A DNA stretch of 38,468 nucleotides from JANNRA01 sp031401035 (GTDB lineage: Bacteria > Desulfobacterota > Binatia > HRBIN30 > CADEER01): contig JANNRA010000156.1 of assembly GCA_031401035.1 (NCBI GenBank), positions 1 through 38,468 of the forward strand. The letters run 5' to 3'. This document shows positions 9,571 to 19,821 of the stretch, piece by piece. The notes under the pieces were generated by a model that saw nothing but the letters and a program-made list of their open reading frames with translations, made no database searches and had not been told where the DNA came from. A program made the position numbers and the translations under genes. Within the stretch, counting starts at the first letter, position 1, and every line of letters starts with the position of its first letter.

Positions 9571-10418
9571 GGTGGAATCGTAATCTTCATGCTCATGTCG
9601 ACCGCCGGGGCGGAGTGGGTCAGGGCGCCGACCGAGATGAGGTCGACGCCGGTCTCGGCGACGGCGCGGATGGTGGCGAGGGTGACGCCGCCGGAAGCTT
9701 CGACCAGGGCGCGGCCGGCGATGCGGCGCACCGCCTCGGCGATCTGCGCGGTGGACATGTTGTCGAGCAGGATGGCGTCGGCGCCGGCGGCGACCGCGTC
9801 GTCGACCTGCGCCAGGGTGGCGCACTCGACCTCCACCTTCAGGCCGTGCGGCGCGCCGCCGCGCGCCGCGCGCAGCGCCGCGGTGACGCCGCCGGCGGCG
9901 GTGAGGTGGTTGTCCTTGATGAGGATGCCGTCGTCGAGGCCGGCGCGGTGGTTGTGGCCGCCGCCCATGCGCACCGCGTACTTCTCCAGCACGCGCAGGC
10001 CGGGTGTCGTCTTGCGCGTATCGACGATGCGCGCGCGCGTGCCAGCGACGGCGTCGACGTAGTGCCGCGTCAGCGTCGCGACGCCGGACAGGCGCTGCAC
10101 CAGGTTGAGCGCCAGGCGTTCACCGACCAGGAGATCCGCCACCGGCCCCGCGACCGTGGCGAGGCGCGTGCCGTCGGCGAAGGCGTCGGCGTCGGCCGCC
10201 AGCGCCGTCACCGCCACCTCGGCGGCGCCGAGCACGGCGAAGACGCGCGCCAGCAGCGGCAGGCCGGCGAGGACGCCGTCCTGCTTGGCGAGCAGGGTCG
10301 CGGTGCCGCGCAGGCCCGGCGGCACGGTGAGCCGCGTCGTCACGTCGCCGCGCCCGACGTCCTCGGCCAGCGCCGCCTCGAGCAGCGCCGTGACCTGCGG
10401 CAGCGCGAACACGTGCAT
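9567..10418 (-). CDS. nadC: Nicotinate-nucleotide diphosphorylase (quinolinate phosphoribosyltransferase)
   Basis: Makes nicotinate mononucleotide from quinolinate and PRPP in de novo NAD synthesis. The 283-aa protein has the family blocks LNLVQRLSGVATLT, DTRKTTPGLRVLEKYAVRMG, GGHNHRAGLDDGILIKDNH, EVECATL, and the C-terminal LLDNM, EASGGV and ISVGALTHSAPAVDMSM. The start at 10418 (MHVFALPQ) lies 4 bp past the valS stop. The frame is open further upstream, inside valS, but that part is shadow sequence. It lies in the same transcription unit as valS and birA. Confidence 0.95.
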   Translation of the reverse strand: MHVFALPQVTALLEAALAEDVGRGDVTTRLTVPPGLRGTATLLAKQDGVLAGLPLLARVFAVLGAAEVAVTALAADADAFADGTRLATVAGPVADLLVGERLALNLVQRLSGVATLTRHYVDAVAGTRARIVDTRKTTPGLRVLEKYAVRMGGGHNHRAGLDDGILIKDNHLTAAGGVTAALRAARGGAPHGLKVEVECATLAQVDDAVAAGADAILLDNMSTAQIAEAVRRIAGRALVEASGGVTLATIRAVAETGVDLISVGALTHSAPAVDMSMKITIPP

Positions 10419-10422
10419 CGGC

Positions 10423-13128
<2,706 letters not shown>

Positions 13129-13158
13129 CGCCGCCCTCGCTTCAAGCCGCCCGGATTC

Positions 13159-13185
13159 GCCGGCCCCGCGATCGGCGGGGCCGGC
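13159..13185 (-). terminator. Strong GC hairpin between the SnoaL-like gene and valS
   Basis: GCCGGCCCCGC (13159-13169) pairs perfectly with GCGGGGCCGGC (13175-13185) around a 5-nt loop. It lies 25 bp beyond the stop of the SnoaL-like gene and 30 bp before the valS start. No T-tract follows in the minus direction, so it may be a weak terminator, an attenuator or an mRNA-stability element. It could separate valS from the gene upstream. Confidence 0.4.
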
Positions 13186-13210
13186 CGAGCGGACCACACA
13201 CCAGCGATCC

Positions 13211-13738
13211 CTACGGCTGCGGCGACTTGCGCCACGGCAGCGGCACCGGGATCGTCGCCCGGCTCGCCGCCACCCACCACTGCCCGTTCTCGAGCAGCAT
13301 GACGCTGGTCAGGTGGCCCTTGCGGATGGCGATGGCGTTGCCCTGCCCGTCCTGCACATTGGTCACCGCGTAGATGCCGTTCACCAACGCCACGTTCGGG
13401 GTGATCATCCACACCGCGTTGATCTTCAGGGCGATCGTCGCGTCCTTGAATCCGGTCGCGTGCTCCGCGGCGAACATCGCCGCCACCGCCGCGCGGCCCT
13501 CGGCGAAGCTGCCATCGGGCTCGTAGTGGTCGCCCTGCGGCGCGTACATCGCCGACATCGCATTGGTGTCGTGCCGGTTGAAGGCGGCGGTGAACTCCTC
13601 GTAGCGCTTGCGGACCTCGGACTCGCCGGCGAGGTTGCGGCGACTGGTCTCCACCCCGGCACCGATCGGCGCATCGATCGCCGCCGCGCTCGAGTTCAAC
13701 GCCATCACCAACGTCGCGAAGATGAGTTCTCTTCTCAC
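13211..13738 (-). CDS. Secreted SnoaL/NTF2-like protein (DUF4440-type)
   Basis: A 175-aa protein. Residues 1-20 (MRRELIFATLVMALNSSAAA) form a Sec signal peptide, so the product is probably periplasmic. The rest matches the NTF2-like cone fold of the SgcJ/EcaC/DUF4440 kind: helix VRKRYEEFTAAFNRHDTNAM, then SAMYAPQGDHYEPDGSFAEG and the strands of ALVNGIYAV, HLTSVMLLENGQWWVAA. No catalytic residues can be assigned. The start is GTG at 13738, chosen for the AAGGAGG ribosome site 5 nt upstream; a longer frame to 13993 would run antisense through the tRNA. It precedes valS, but the hairpin between them leaves co-transcription open. Confidence 0.82.
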   Translation of the reverse strand: MRRELIFATLVMALNSSAAAIDAPIGAGVETSRRNLAGESEVRKRYEEFTAAFNRHDTNAMSAMYAPQGDHYEPDGSFAEGRAAVAAMFAAEHATGFKDATIALKINAVWMITPNVALVNGIYAVTNVQDGQGNAIAIRKGHLTSVMLLENGQWWVAASRATIPVPLPWRKSPQP

Positions 13739-13873
13739 GTCGTCCTCCTTCGGCAGGCGCCGGTCCGGCGGCGCGCTTCCCTCGTACTGCCGGCGGACCG
13801 CGCTCGTCAATCGCGGCGCGCCTCGGCCGACGTCGCTACGCCCGATACTACGCCCGACCTGGCCCGACCTGGC

Positions 13874-13902
13874 TTGACCTCCCCTGCCCCTGCCGCTATC
13901 TC
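13874..13902 (+). promoter_or_regulatory. Candidate sigma-70 promoter for tRNA-Leu
   Basis: TTGACC at 13874-13879 (5 of 6 to consensus) and TATCTC at 13897-13902 (3 of 6) are separated by 17 bp, ending 21 bp before the tRNA. The position and spacing fit a tRNA promoter. The weak -10 box keeps this tentative. The -35 lies in a short tandem repetition of CTGGCCCGAC-like units. Confidence 0.45.
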
Positions 13903-13923
13903 CCGCGGAGTCGCTCAACCCAT

Positions 13924-14011
13924 GCGAAAGTGGCGGAACTGGCAGACGCGCAGGACTCAGAATCCTGTGGGCTAAACACCCGTGGGGGTTCAAGTCCCCC
14001 CTTTCGCACCA
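13924..14011 (+). tRNA. tRNA-Leu, anticodon CAG
   Basis: The acceptor stem pairs GCGAAAG (13924-13930) with CTTTCGC (14001-14007), followed by A and an encoded CCA to 14011. The anticodon stem CAGGA/TCCTG encloses the loop CTCAGAA, placing the anticodon CAG at 13958-13960, which reads CUG leucine codons. The long variable arm (GTGGGCTAAACACCCGT region) is typical of a class II leucine tRNA, and the T-loop reads GGTTCAAGTCC. There is no integrase or attachment-site duplication next to it. Confidence 0.97.
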
Positions 14012-14054
14012 ACTACTTACGGCGACCTTGGCGGCGAGGACAGAGCCCGGCTGC

Positions 14055-17000
14055 CTAGCCGCGCAGCACCAGCCGCGCCGGGCAGGCGGCGATCGTCACG
14101 CCGGCGGCGTCGAAGGCCGTCACGGCGCGTCCGTTCACCTCCACCGAGACGAGTGGCCGTGCCAGCGGCGGCCGCACAACGATGCCGCCCGGAGGCACCG
14201 CGAGATCGCCGCCGAGCGACACGACCAGGGTGGCCGCGTCCTGCCGCTGCAGATGCAGGTCCAGCGTGCCGAAGTAGGTGGGCAGGCCGCTGACGCCGAC
14301 CGCTCCGGCGTCGAGCCAGGACGCCGGGACGCCCGCCGCCAGCACGAGCGCCTGGTCGGCCGCCCGCTCGTAGGCGAACATGCTGCGCACGGCGAGGATG
14401 TACTCGGCGCCGATCCACGTGTGCGGCACGTCGCCGAGGTGCCCCGGGCTGCGCGGATCGCGCCAGGAGATCTCCGGCCATTGATTCCACGCCTGCGGGC
14501 GCCGGTCGCTCATGAGGAACTCCAGCAACTCGTTCGCGTCGTCGCGCCGGTCGAGCCGCACCAGCGCCCCGACGATGCGCACCTCGTAGGCCGAGTAGTT
14601 GTTCCAGTCGATCTCGCCGCGGCACCGCCGCCGGAACCCCTCGAGATACTGGTCGAAGGTGCGCTGCAACGCCGCGGCCGGCAGGTCGGCGGCGCTGCCG
14701 AGCAACGCCACCGAGTTCGCCGTCGCCGTCGGGTCGAAGTCCGCCCACTCCACCGAGCCCGGCACGTAGTCGATGCCGCGGTCGGCGATGGTGCGTTCGA
14801 CCGAAGTCCGCAGCGCCGCTTCGAACACCTCGGCACTGGCGGCAATGCGCCGGGCCTCGGCCGCCTCGCCCAGCAGCGCCGCCATCGCGGCCGCGTCGCG
14901 GTACCCCCGCAGCGCCCAGAAGTCGTCCCAATAGGAATGCACCGGGTGGGCGAGGTACCCCTCGTGGCTCGCCGACTCGGGCAACAGGCCGGAGCGGGCC
15001 CGCAGCTCGACGGTCTCGAACGCGGGCCCGAGCCGCGTCGCGCGCAACGCGTCAAGGTAGTCGACGGCTGCTCGCACCGCCGGCCACAGCGCCGCCAGGA
15101 ACGCCCGGTCGCCGCTGAAGCGGAAGTACTCCATGACCGCGAAGATCAACTCCCCATGGCTGTCGTGCTCGGCCAGCCAGTCGGGGCCGCTGCGATCGAC
15201 GCAGCATGGGACGTTGCCGTCCGCCCTCTGGTAGGTCGCGTACCAGCGCGCGAATTCGCCGGCTTCGGCGTCGCGCCCGAGGCGCAACAGCGCCGCGGCC
15301 ATGATTGCGCCGTCGCGGATCCACGACCGCGTGTAGCGCCGCGGGCCCGGCTGCAGGGCGGGACCGTCGCGGTTGATGAGCACCTGCGCCGCCGCCGTAC
15401 GCAGCGCGTCGGCGTGCGCCGCCGCAGCACCGGGCAGATCGAAGCGGACGGCGCCGAACCGCGCCCGCCAGTCGCCCAGCACGGCCGCCAACGCCGCCGC
15501 CCCGTCGAGGCCACCCACTCGCCCGACGATCGATGCGTCAGCCGCACCGAACGGCGCCGCAAGGTACACCTCGTGCACCCCGCCCGGCGCCAGGTCGAAT
15601 TCGAACGCCAACGCCCCCGACGCGTAGCCGAACGCATCGGCGACGGCGGCGCGGGCTGGGAGCTCGCCGCGCGCCAGGTAGGTCGTGATCGCGCCCAGGT
15701 CGAACGGCGCGGCGCCGAAGCCATCGGCTGCGGTGAGGGGCACGACGACGCGGTCGCCGTCGACGCGGACGGCGGCGCCGTCCCACTCCAAAGCGCGGAT
15801 CTGCCGCATCCCGCCGAGCGCGCCGAACGCCTGCCAGGGCGGATTCACCTGATACGGACGCAGCGCGACAAACAACCGGCCGCGTAGCGGCCGCGCCGCC
15901 GTGCTCTCGATGCGGTAGCGCAGATACAGCATGGCGCGGCCGTCGTGGCGGCCGGCGAACGCCGTCGTCCGCAGCGTCACCGCATCGCACCGCCAGCGCG
16001 ACGACGGCACGGGGATCCAGCCGTCCTCGAGCGTGACCGCGATGTCGGCGTCGGCCCAGGTGAGCAGGCGGTCGTCCACGTACACGAACGGTTCGAGCGA
16101 GAACGTGCCGCGGTCGACCTCGACCAGGCCCTCTTCGTTCATGATCGCGCAGGTGTCGCCGTCCGCCACACCGATCGGCGTCCAATAGCTCTGCTCGCCA
16201 GCCAGCCAGCGCGGATGATGGCCGCGCGGCTCGCGGCGGGCGACCTGCTCGAAGAAGGCGTTGATCGAGCGCGAGAACTCGAACGGCTGCACCGCCAGCT
16301 CGGCGATGCCGCAACCGTCGGCCGTCGCCGCATCGAGGACCAGCCGGATGAAACGCGACGCCGCTCCGGGCAGGTAGATGTAGCTGCGCTCGCCCCCGCC
16401 CGCCTCGGCCACGTAGACGCTCGTCCACGCCGTACCGTCGGCCGAGGTTTCGACGCGAAACGCCTGCGGCGCGCCGCCCGGGTGCCAGTGCACGACGAGG
16501 CCGCCGTACTCGCGCTCCGCCTGGAAATCGATCTCCAGCCAGTGTGCGCCGGCAGCCGCGGCGCTGCGCCAACTCGTGCCCGGGTCGCCGTCGAGCGCGG
16601 ACGCCGCCGCGCAGCCCGGCCGGGCGCTCGAGGCCTGCAGCAGCGGCGTCGCCCGGTAGGTGCGGTCCTCGAGGCGCAGATCGCCGATCGAGACGCTGCC
16701 CGCACCGCCGGGCCCCGCCGCAATCACCAGCTCGACGGCACCGAGTTCCACCAGGCCGCCACCGCCGGCCGGTCCCCAGGCGAACTCGATCTCGGCGCTG
16801 CGCACCCGCACCGTCTGCCAGTCGGCGGTGAAGGCGAACGCGTCCCAGTGGCACCACCAGACGTTGCGGCCGCTCGGGTCGGCAAGCTTGAGCTCGAGCC
16901 GGTTCGGCGGTGCCGTGCCGCGGATGGCGAAACTGATGGCGTAACTCTCGGGCATCGGGCGGGCCATGGGCTTGCGCGCGACGACGAATCCACCGCCGCC

Positions 17001-17135
17001 CTTGAAATCGAAGTCGAGCCGCATCACCGCGCCGGCGGGCCCGCGCCCCGGCGCCAGGCGCAGTTCGGCGAGCCCCGAGGCGACGGGCAGCCAGCCCGAC
17101 AGGTCCGCAAAGTCGTCCAACACCTCACCCTGCAT
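14055..17135 (-). CDS. Discoidin-domain protein with glycoside hydrolase-like (alpha/alpha)6 barrel
   Basis: A 1026-aa protein. Residues about 1-170 resemble a carbohydrate-binding beta-sandwich (VLDDFADLSGWLPVASGLAE, later WWCHWDAFAFTADWQTVRV). Residues about 190-305 form an F5/8 type C (discoidin) domain (LDGDPGTSWRSAA, WLEIDFQ, FRVETSADGTAWTSVY, SRFIRLVLD). From about 320 on there is an acidic, aromatic-rich helical barrel like six-hairpin glycosidases (RYTRSWIRDGAIMAAALLRL, WYATYQRADGNVPCCVDRSG, EHDSHGELIFAVMEYFR, YWDDFWALRGYRDAAAMAA). The likely acid/base residues are in the WIRDGA and DSHGE segments, but I cannot name the GH family. No signal peptide is seen at MQGEVLDDFADLSG. The ATG at 17135 has GGAGGA 5 nt upstream. 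It probably acts on a glucan or similar saccharide; the substrate is unknown. Confidence 0.82.
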   Translation of the reverse strand: MQGEVLDDFADLSGWLPVASGLAELRLAPGRGPAGAVMRLDFDFKGGGGFVVARKPMARPMPESYAISFAIRGTAPPNRLELKLADPSGRNVWWCHWDAFAFTADWQTVRVRSAEIEFAWGPAGGGGLVELGAVELVIAAGPGGAGSVSIGDLRLEDRTYRATPLLQASSARPGCAAASALDGDPGTSWRSAAAAGAHWLEIDFQAEREYGGLVVHWHPGGAPQAFRVETSADGTAWTSVYVAEAGGGERSYIYLPGAASRFIRLVLDAATADGCGIAELAVQPFEFSRSINAFFEQVARREPRGHHPRWLAGEQSYWTPIGVADGDTCAIMNEEGLVEVDRGTFSLEPFVYVDDRLLTWADADIAVTLEDGWIPVPSSRWRCDAVTLRTTAFAGRHDGRAMLYLRYRIESTAARPLRGRLFVALRPYQVNPPWQAFGALGGMRQIRALEWDGAAVRVDGDRVVVPLTAADGFGAAPFDLGAITTYLARGELPARAAVADAFGYASGALAFEFDLAPGGVHEVYLAAPFGAADASIVGRVGGLDGAAALAAVLGDWRARFGAVRFDLPGAAAAHADALRTAAAQVLINRDGPALQPGPRRYTRSWIRDGAIMAAALLRLGRDAEAGEFARWYATYQRADGNVPCCVDRSGPDWLAEHDSHGELIFAVMEYFRFSGDRAFLAALWPAVRAAVDYLDALRATRLGPAFETVELRARSGLLPESASHEGYLAHPVHSYWDDFWALRGYRDAAAMAALLGEAAEARRIAASAEVFEAALRTSVERTIADRGIDYVPGSVEWADFDPTATANSVALLGSAADLPAAALQRTFDQYLEGFRRRCRGEIDWNNYSAYEVRIVGALVRLDRRDDANELLEFLMSDRRPQAWNQWPEISWRDPRSPGHLGDVPHTWIGAEYILAVRSMFAYERAADQALVLAAGVPASWLDAGAVGVSGLPTYFGTLDLHLQRQDAATLVVSLGGDLAVPPGGIVVRPPLARPLVSVEVNGRAVTAFDAAGVTIAACPARLVLRG

Positions 17136-17426
17136 GTGTTCCTCCGCCGCCGCGGCCGGCTTCCGTTGCCGCCGCGAGCGCTTCTCCCTTATCTGACCGG
17201 ATCCAACGTATTCCCTTGGCCTATTGCCTTTGGGTTCGATAGGGATTCTCGATTCGGGCAACGAAGAGGGTTTTTCCGCCGTCGGGCACGACGTGCAGAG
17301 GGAGCGGTAGCAGCGCGGTGGCGGCCGGATGACGGAAAACCCGGTTGAACTGAACCGCTGGCCACCGACGGTTGCGCACTATGGGGATTGTATCGACGCC
17401 GGGGTGAGGAAGCCAAGGACGTTCAG
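17136..17426. other. Gene-poor interval upstream of the glycosidase-like gene
   Basis: Apart from the ribosome site of the glycosidase-like gene I find no gene, clear hairpin or convincing promoter here. The stretch 17190-17270 is noticeably less GC-rich than its surroundings (ATCCAACGTATTCCCTTGGC and TATTGCCTTTGGGTTCGATA), as expected of a promoter region, but no -35/-10 pair stands out on either strand. Confidence 0.5.
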
Positions 17427-17846
17427 GTGACGGAGGAGCTTACCGTTTGCGCCTGCGCGGCGCGGTGGCGCCGGGCGGGCGAGGCGGCGCAGACGGCGGA
17501 GAGCGCTGTGGGCAGCGGATCCGAGGAGTTCGACGCACGGGTGGCGAGTGACAGGGCCAGCCCGGTCACGGCGAAGGACGAACCGTACGGTGAGGCGGCG
17601 AGGTGGGAGGGGCGGACCACGGCGGGCTCCCCCGAGTGGCTGAGCGGCGGCGACGCCGGCAAGGGCAAGGTCAAGGTGAAGGGCAAGAACAGCACCGCGA
17701 CCCTGCCGACAGGAGTCGCGGCCTTGCTGCAGAACCAGACCAGCGCGACGGTCCAGGTCCTGACAACCGATGCCGCCTCCTTCGGCGTCGGACTGACGCA
17801 GGTGAAGAAGGCGGACGGCACGGTCTTCAGCGCGGTCGGGCCCTGA
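17427..17846 (+). CDS. Doubtful small ORF, possibly a gene remnant
   Basis: GTG at 17427 follows AAGGA by 7 nt and opens a 139-codon frame. The first 75 or so codons look non-coding (Cys/Arg/Ala-rich, little third-position bias). The last 64 or so, from about 17655, have strong G/C third positions and a protein-like sequence: KGKVKVKGKNSTATLPTGV, then SATVQVLTTDAASFGVGLTQ ending TVFSAVGP. That tail resembles the C-terminal strands of secreted beta-rich proteins of unknown function seen in related bacteria. It may be the 3' remnant of a longer decayed gene. A minus-strand frame over 17423-17977 is also open and cannot be fully excluded. Confidence 0.35.
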   Translation: MTEELTVCACAARWRRAGEAAQTAESAVGSGSEEFDARVASDRASPVTAKDEPYGEAARWEGRTTAGSPEWLSGGDAGKGKVKVKGKNSTATLPTGVAALLQNQTSATVQVLTTDAASFGVGLTQVKKADGTVFSAVGP

Positions 17847-17915
17847 GCGGCGCGCTCCTCGGGGCGCCCGACCGGCGCGGTTGATTCGGGCGGGGTGAGG
17901 TGCGACAGGGGCGCG

Positions 17916-19094
17916 GTGACGAACCCACCGGTGTTCGCGTTGCGCAGCGGCGAGACGTGGCGCAACCCCTTCGGCATGTATGCGGCGTTGCGCGACGGCG
18001 ACCCGGTGCACCATGTCGCGGCGGGCGACTACTACGTCCTCACTCGCTTCGCCGATGTCTGGGCGGCGGCCGGAGATGCGGCGACCTTCTCCTCGGCCGA
18101 GGGCCTGACGGTCACTTACGGCGAGCTCGACGCCATCGCCATGGGCGACGCGACGCCGATGGTCTTTCTCGACCCGCCCGAGCACACGGCGTTCCGCACG
18201 CACGTGACCAAGCAGCTGACCGCGCGCAAGGTGTCGCGGCTCGAAGGCGACATCCGCCGCTTCGTCGTCGAACGACTGGATCGCGTCTGTGCATCGGCAG
18301 AGGTGGACATCGTCGCCGAGCTGTTCAAGCCGCTGCCGAGCTTCGTCGTCGCGCACTACCTCGGTGTCCCGGCCGAGGATCGAAGCCTGTTCGACGGCTG
18401 GACCGAAGCCATCGTGCAGGCGGCGGCGAGCGGCTCGCCGACGGCGGCCGGCAATCCCTTTGCCGAGTTGCTCGGCTACTTCGCGACCCTGGTCGAACGC
18501 CGGCGCCGCGCCCCCGGCGACGACATCGTGTCGGACCTGACCCGGCTCGGCGAGGACACGGTGACCACCGCGCGCATTCTCGGCTTCGCGTTCACCATGG
18601 TCACCGGCGGCAATGACACCATCACCGGCATGCTCTCCGGATCGGCCTGTCTGCTCAGCCAGCATCCCGACCAACGCGCCATGCTGATCGCCTATCCGGA
18701 GCGCCTGGCGCCCGCCATCGAGGAGCTGCTGCGCCTGACCTCGCCGGTGCAGAACCTCGCCCGCACGACGACGCGCGAGGTCGCCCTGCACGGGGTGCAC
18801 ATCCCGCCCGGCAAGAAGGTGTTGCTCGGCTATGCGGCGGCGAATCGCGACGAGCGGGAGTTTGGCCCGACCGCCGCCGACCTCGACGTCGCGCGCCAGA
18901 TCAACAAGATCCTCACCCTCAGCTACGGCACCCACTACTGCGTCGGCGCGGCGGCGGCGCGCCTGCAGGCCCGCGTCGTGCTCGAGGAGCTGCTCGCCCG
19001 CTGCCCGCACTTTCGGGTCGATATCGATGCCGGCGTCTACGCGCCGGGCTCCTACGTGCGGCGGCATCTGTCGCTGCCGTTCACGGCGGCGTGA
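17916..19094 (+). CDS. Cytochrome P450
   Basis: A 392-aa soluble bacterial-type P450, a haem monooxygenase that needs ferredoxin or flavin redox partners not encoded nearby. The substrate-side segment is FLDPPEHTAFRTHVTKQL, the I-helix oxygen motif is GGNDT (about 230), the ExxR is EELLR (about 268), and the haem ligand is Cys342 in LSYGTHYCVGAAAARL. The usual Phe at the start of the haem motif is Leu here. The start is uncertain: GTG at 17916 (MTNPPVFALRSG) has AGGGG upstream and fits family length, while GTG at 17895 would add seven residues. The substrate is unknown; the neighbours (a spermidine-synthase-like protein downstream) do not indicate it. Confidence 0.93.
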   Translation: MTNPPVFALRSGETWRNPFGMYAALRDGDPVHHVAAGDYYVLTRFADVWAAAGDAATFSSAEGLTVTYGELDAIAMGDATPMVFLDPPEHTAFRTHVTKQLTARKVSRLEGDIRRFVVERLDRVCASAEVDIVAELFKPLPSFVVAHYLGVPAEDRSLFDGWTEAIVQAAASGSPTAAGNPFAELLGYFATLVERRRRAPGDDIVSDLTRLGEDTVTTARILGFAFTMVTGGNDTITGMLSGSACLLSQHPDQRAMLIAYPERLAPAIEELLRLTSPVQNLARTTTREVALHGVHIPPGKKVLLGYAAANRDEREFGPTAADLDVARQINKILTLSYGTHYCVGAAAARLQARVVLEELLARCPHFRVDIDAGVYAPGSYVRRHLSLPFTAA

Positions 19095-19140
19095 GCCGCG
19101 GCTGGACCGCGCCGCCGCGAGCGGGCAGTGTCGCCAGCCG

Positions 19141-19821
19141 ATGGCGCAGCCGTGGATCATTCTGGAGCGCGTCGAGACCGGCGCCGGCGTGCTCGAGCTG
19201 CGGCGGCGCGGCGTCGACGACGTGCTGCTGACCGTCGCCGGCCGGGTGCTGATGAACAGCCGCGCCAACCGCTCCGAGATCGCCCTGGCGGATCTGACCT
19301 GCGCCAACCGGGCGCCGGGCGCGGCGGTGCTCGTCGGCGGGCTCGGGCTCGGCTACACGCTGCGCGCGGCGCTCGACCTGCTACCCGCCGATGCGCGCGT
19401 CGTGCTCGCCGAGATCGACCCGGCGATCGTGCGCTGGTGCCGCACGCACCTGGCCGACCTCAACCGCAACGTCCTCGACGACCCGCGTCTCGAACTCCAC
19501 GTCGAGGACGTCGCCGCCACCGTCGCCCGCGGCGGGCGCTTCGACGCCATCCTGTTCGACCTCTACGAAGGCCCGAGCACCAAGTCTCGGCAGGCCGACC
19601 ATCCGCTCTACGGGCCGACCATGCTGCGCACGGTGCGCGCGGCGCTGCGCCCGGGCGGTGTCTTCGCGGTGTGGGCGGAACAGCCGTGCCCACCGTTCGA
19701 GACCCGCCTGCGCCGCGCCGGCTATCGCGTCGATCTCACCCGGCCCGGCCGCGGCGCCCTGCGCCACGCGGTGTACCTCGCGCACCCGCACCCCATCGCG
19801 TCATCCGGCAGCGCGCCCTAA
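19141..19821 (+). CDS. Spermidine synthase-like class I methyltransferase-fold protein
   Basis: A 226-aa protein with a Rossmann-like nucleotide fold. The binding loop is VLVGGLGLGYTLRAAL (about 63-78), the acidic strand end is VLAEIDPAIVRWCR, the active-site strand is FDAILFDLYEGPS, and a C-terminal strand pair follows (GVFAVWAEQ). This is the spermidine-synthase-like group, many members of which are not true polyamine synthases. The N-terminal beta-hairpin domain of real SpeE is short here (ILERVETGAGVLELRRRG). It begins 46 bp after the P450, weak in ribosome site, and its TAA overlaps the helicase stop on the other strand. The substrate is unknown. Confidence 0.82.
   Translation: MAQPWIILERVETGAGVLELRRRGVDDVLLTVAGRVLMNSRANRSEIALADLTCANRAPGAAVLVGGLGLGYTLRAALDLLPADARVVLAEIDPAIVRWCRTHLADLNRNVLDDPRLELHVEDVAATVARGGRFDAILFDLYEGPSTKSRQADHPLYGPTMLRTVRAALRPGGVFAVWAEQPCPPFETRLRRAGYRVDLTRPGRGALRHAVYLAHPHPIASSGSAP

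Noticed and set aside
13739..13993. Upstream extension of the SnoaL-like gene
   Set aside because: It would translate antisense through the tRNA and displace the signal peptide; GTG 13738 has a strong ribosome site.
13924..14055. tRNA-Leu as a genomic island insertion site
   Set aside because: No integrase, no direct repeat of the tRNA 3' end and no mobile genes lie within reach.
17379..19307. Minus-strand open frame over the P450 gene
   Set aside because: The P450 motifs are all on the plus strand; the minus translation is compositionally biased and domain-free.
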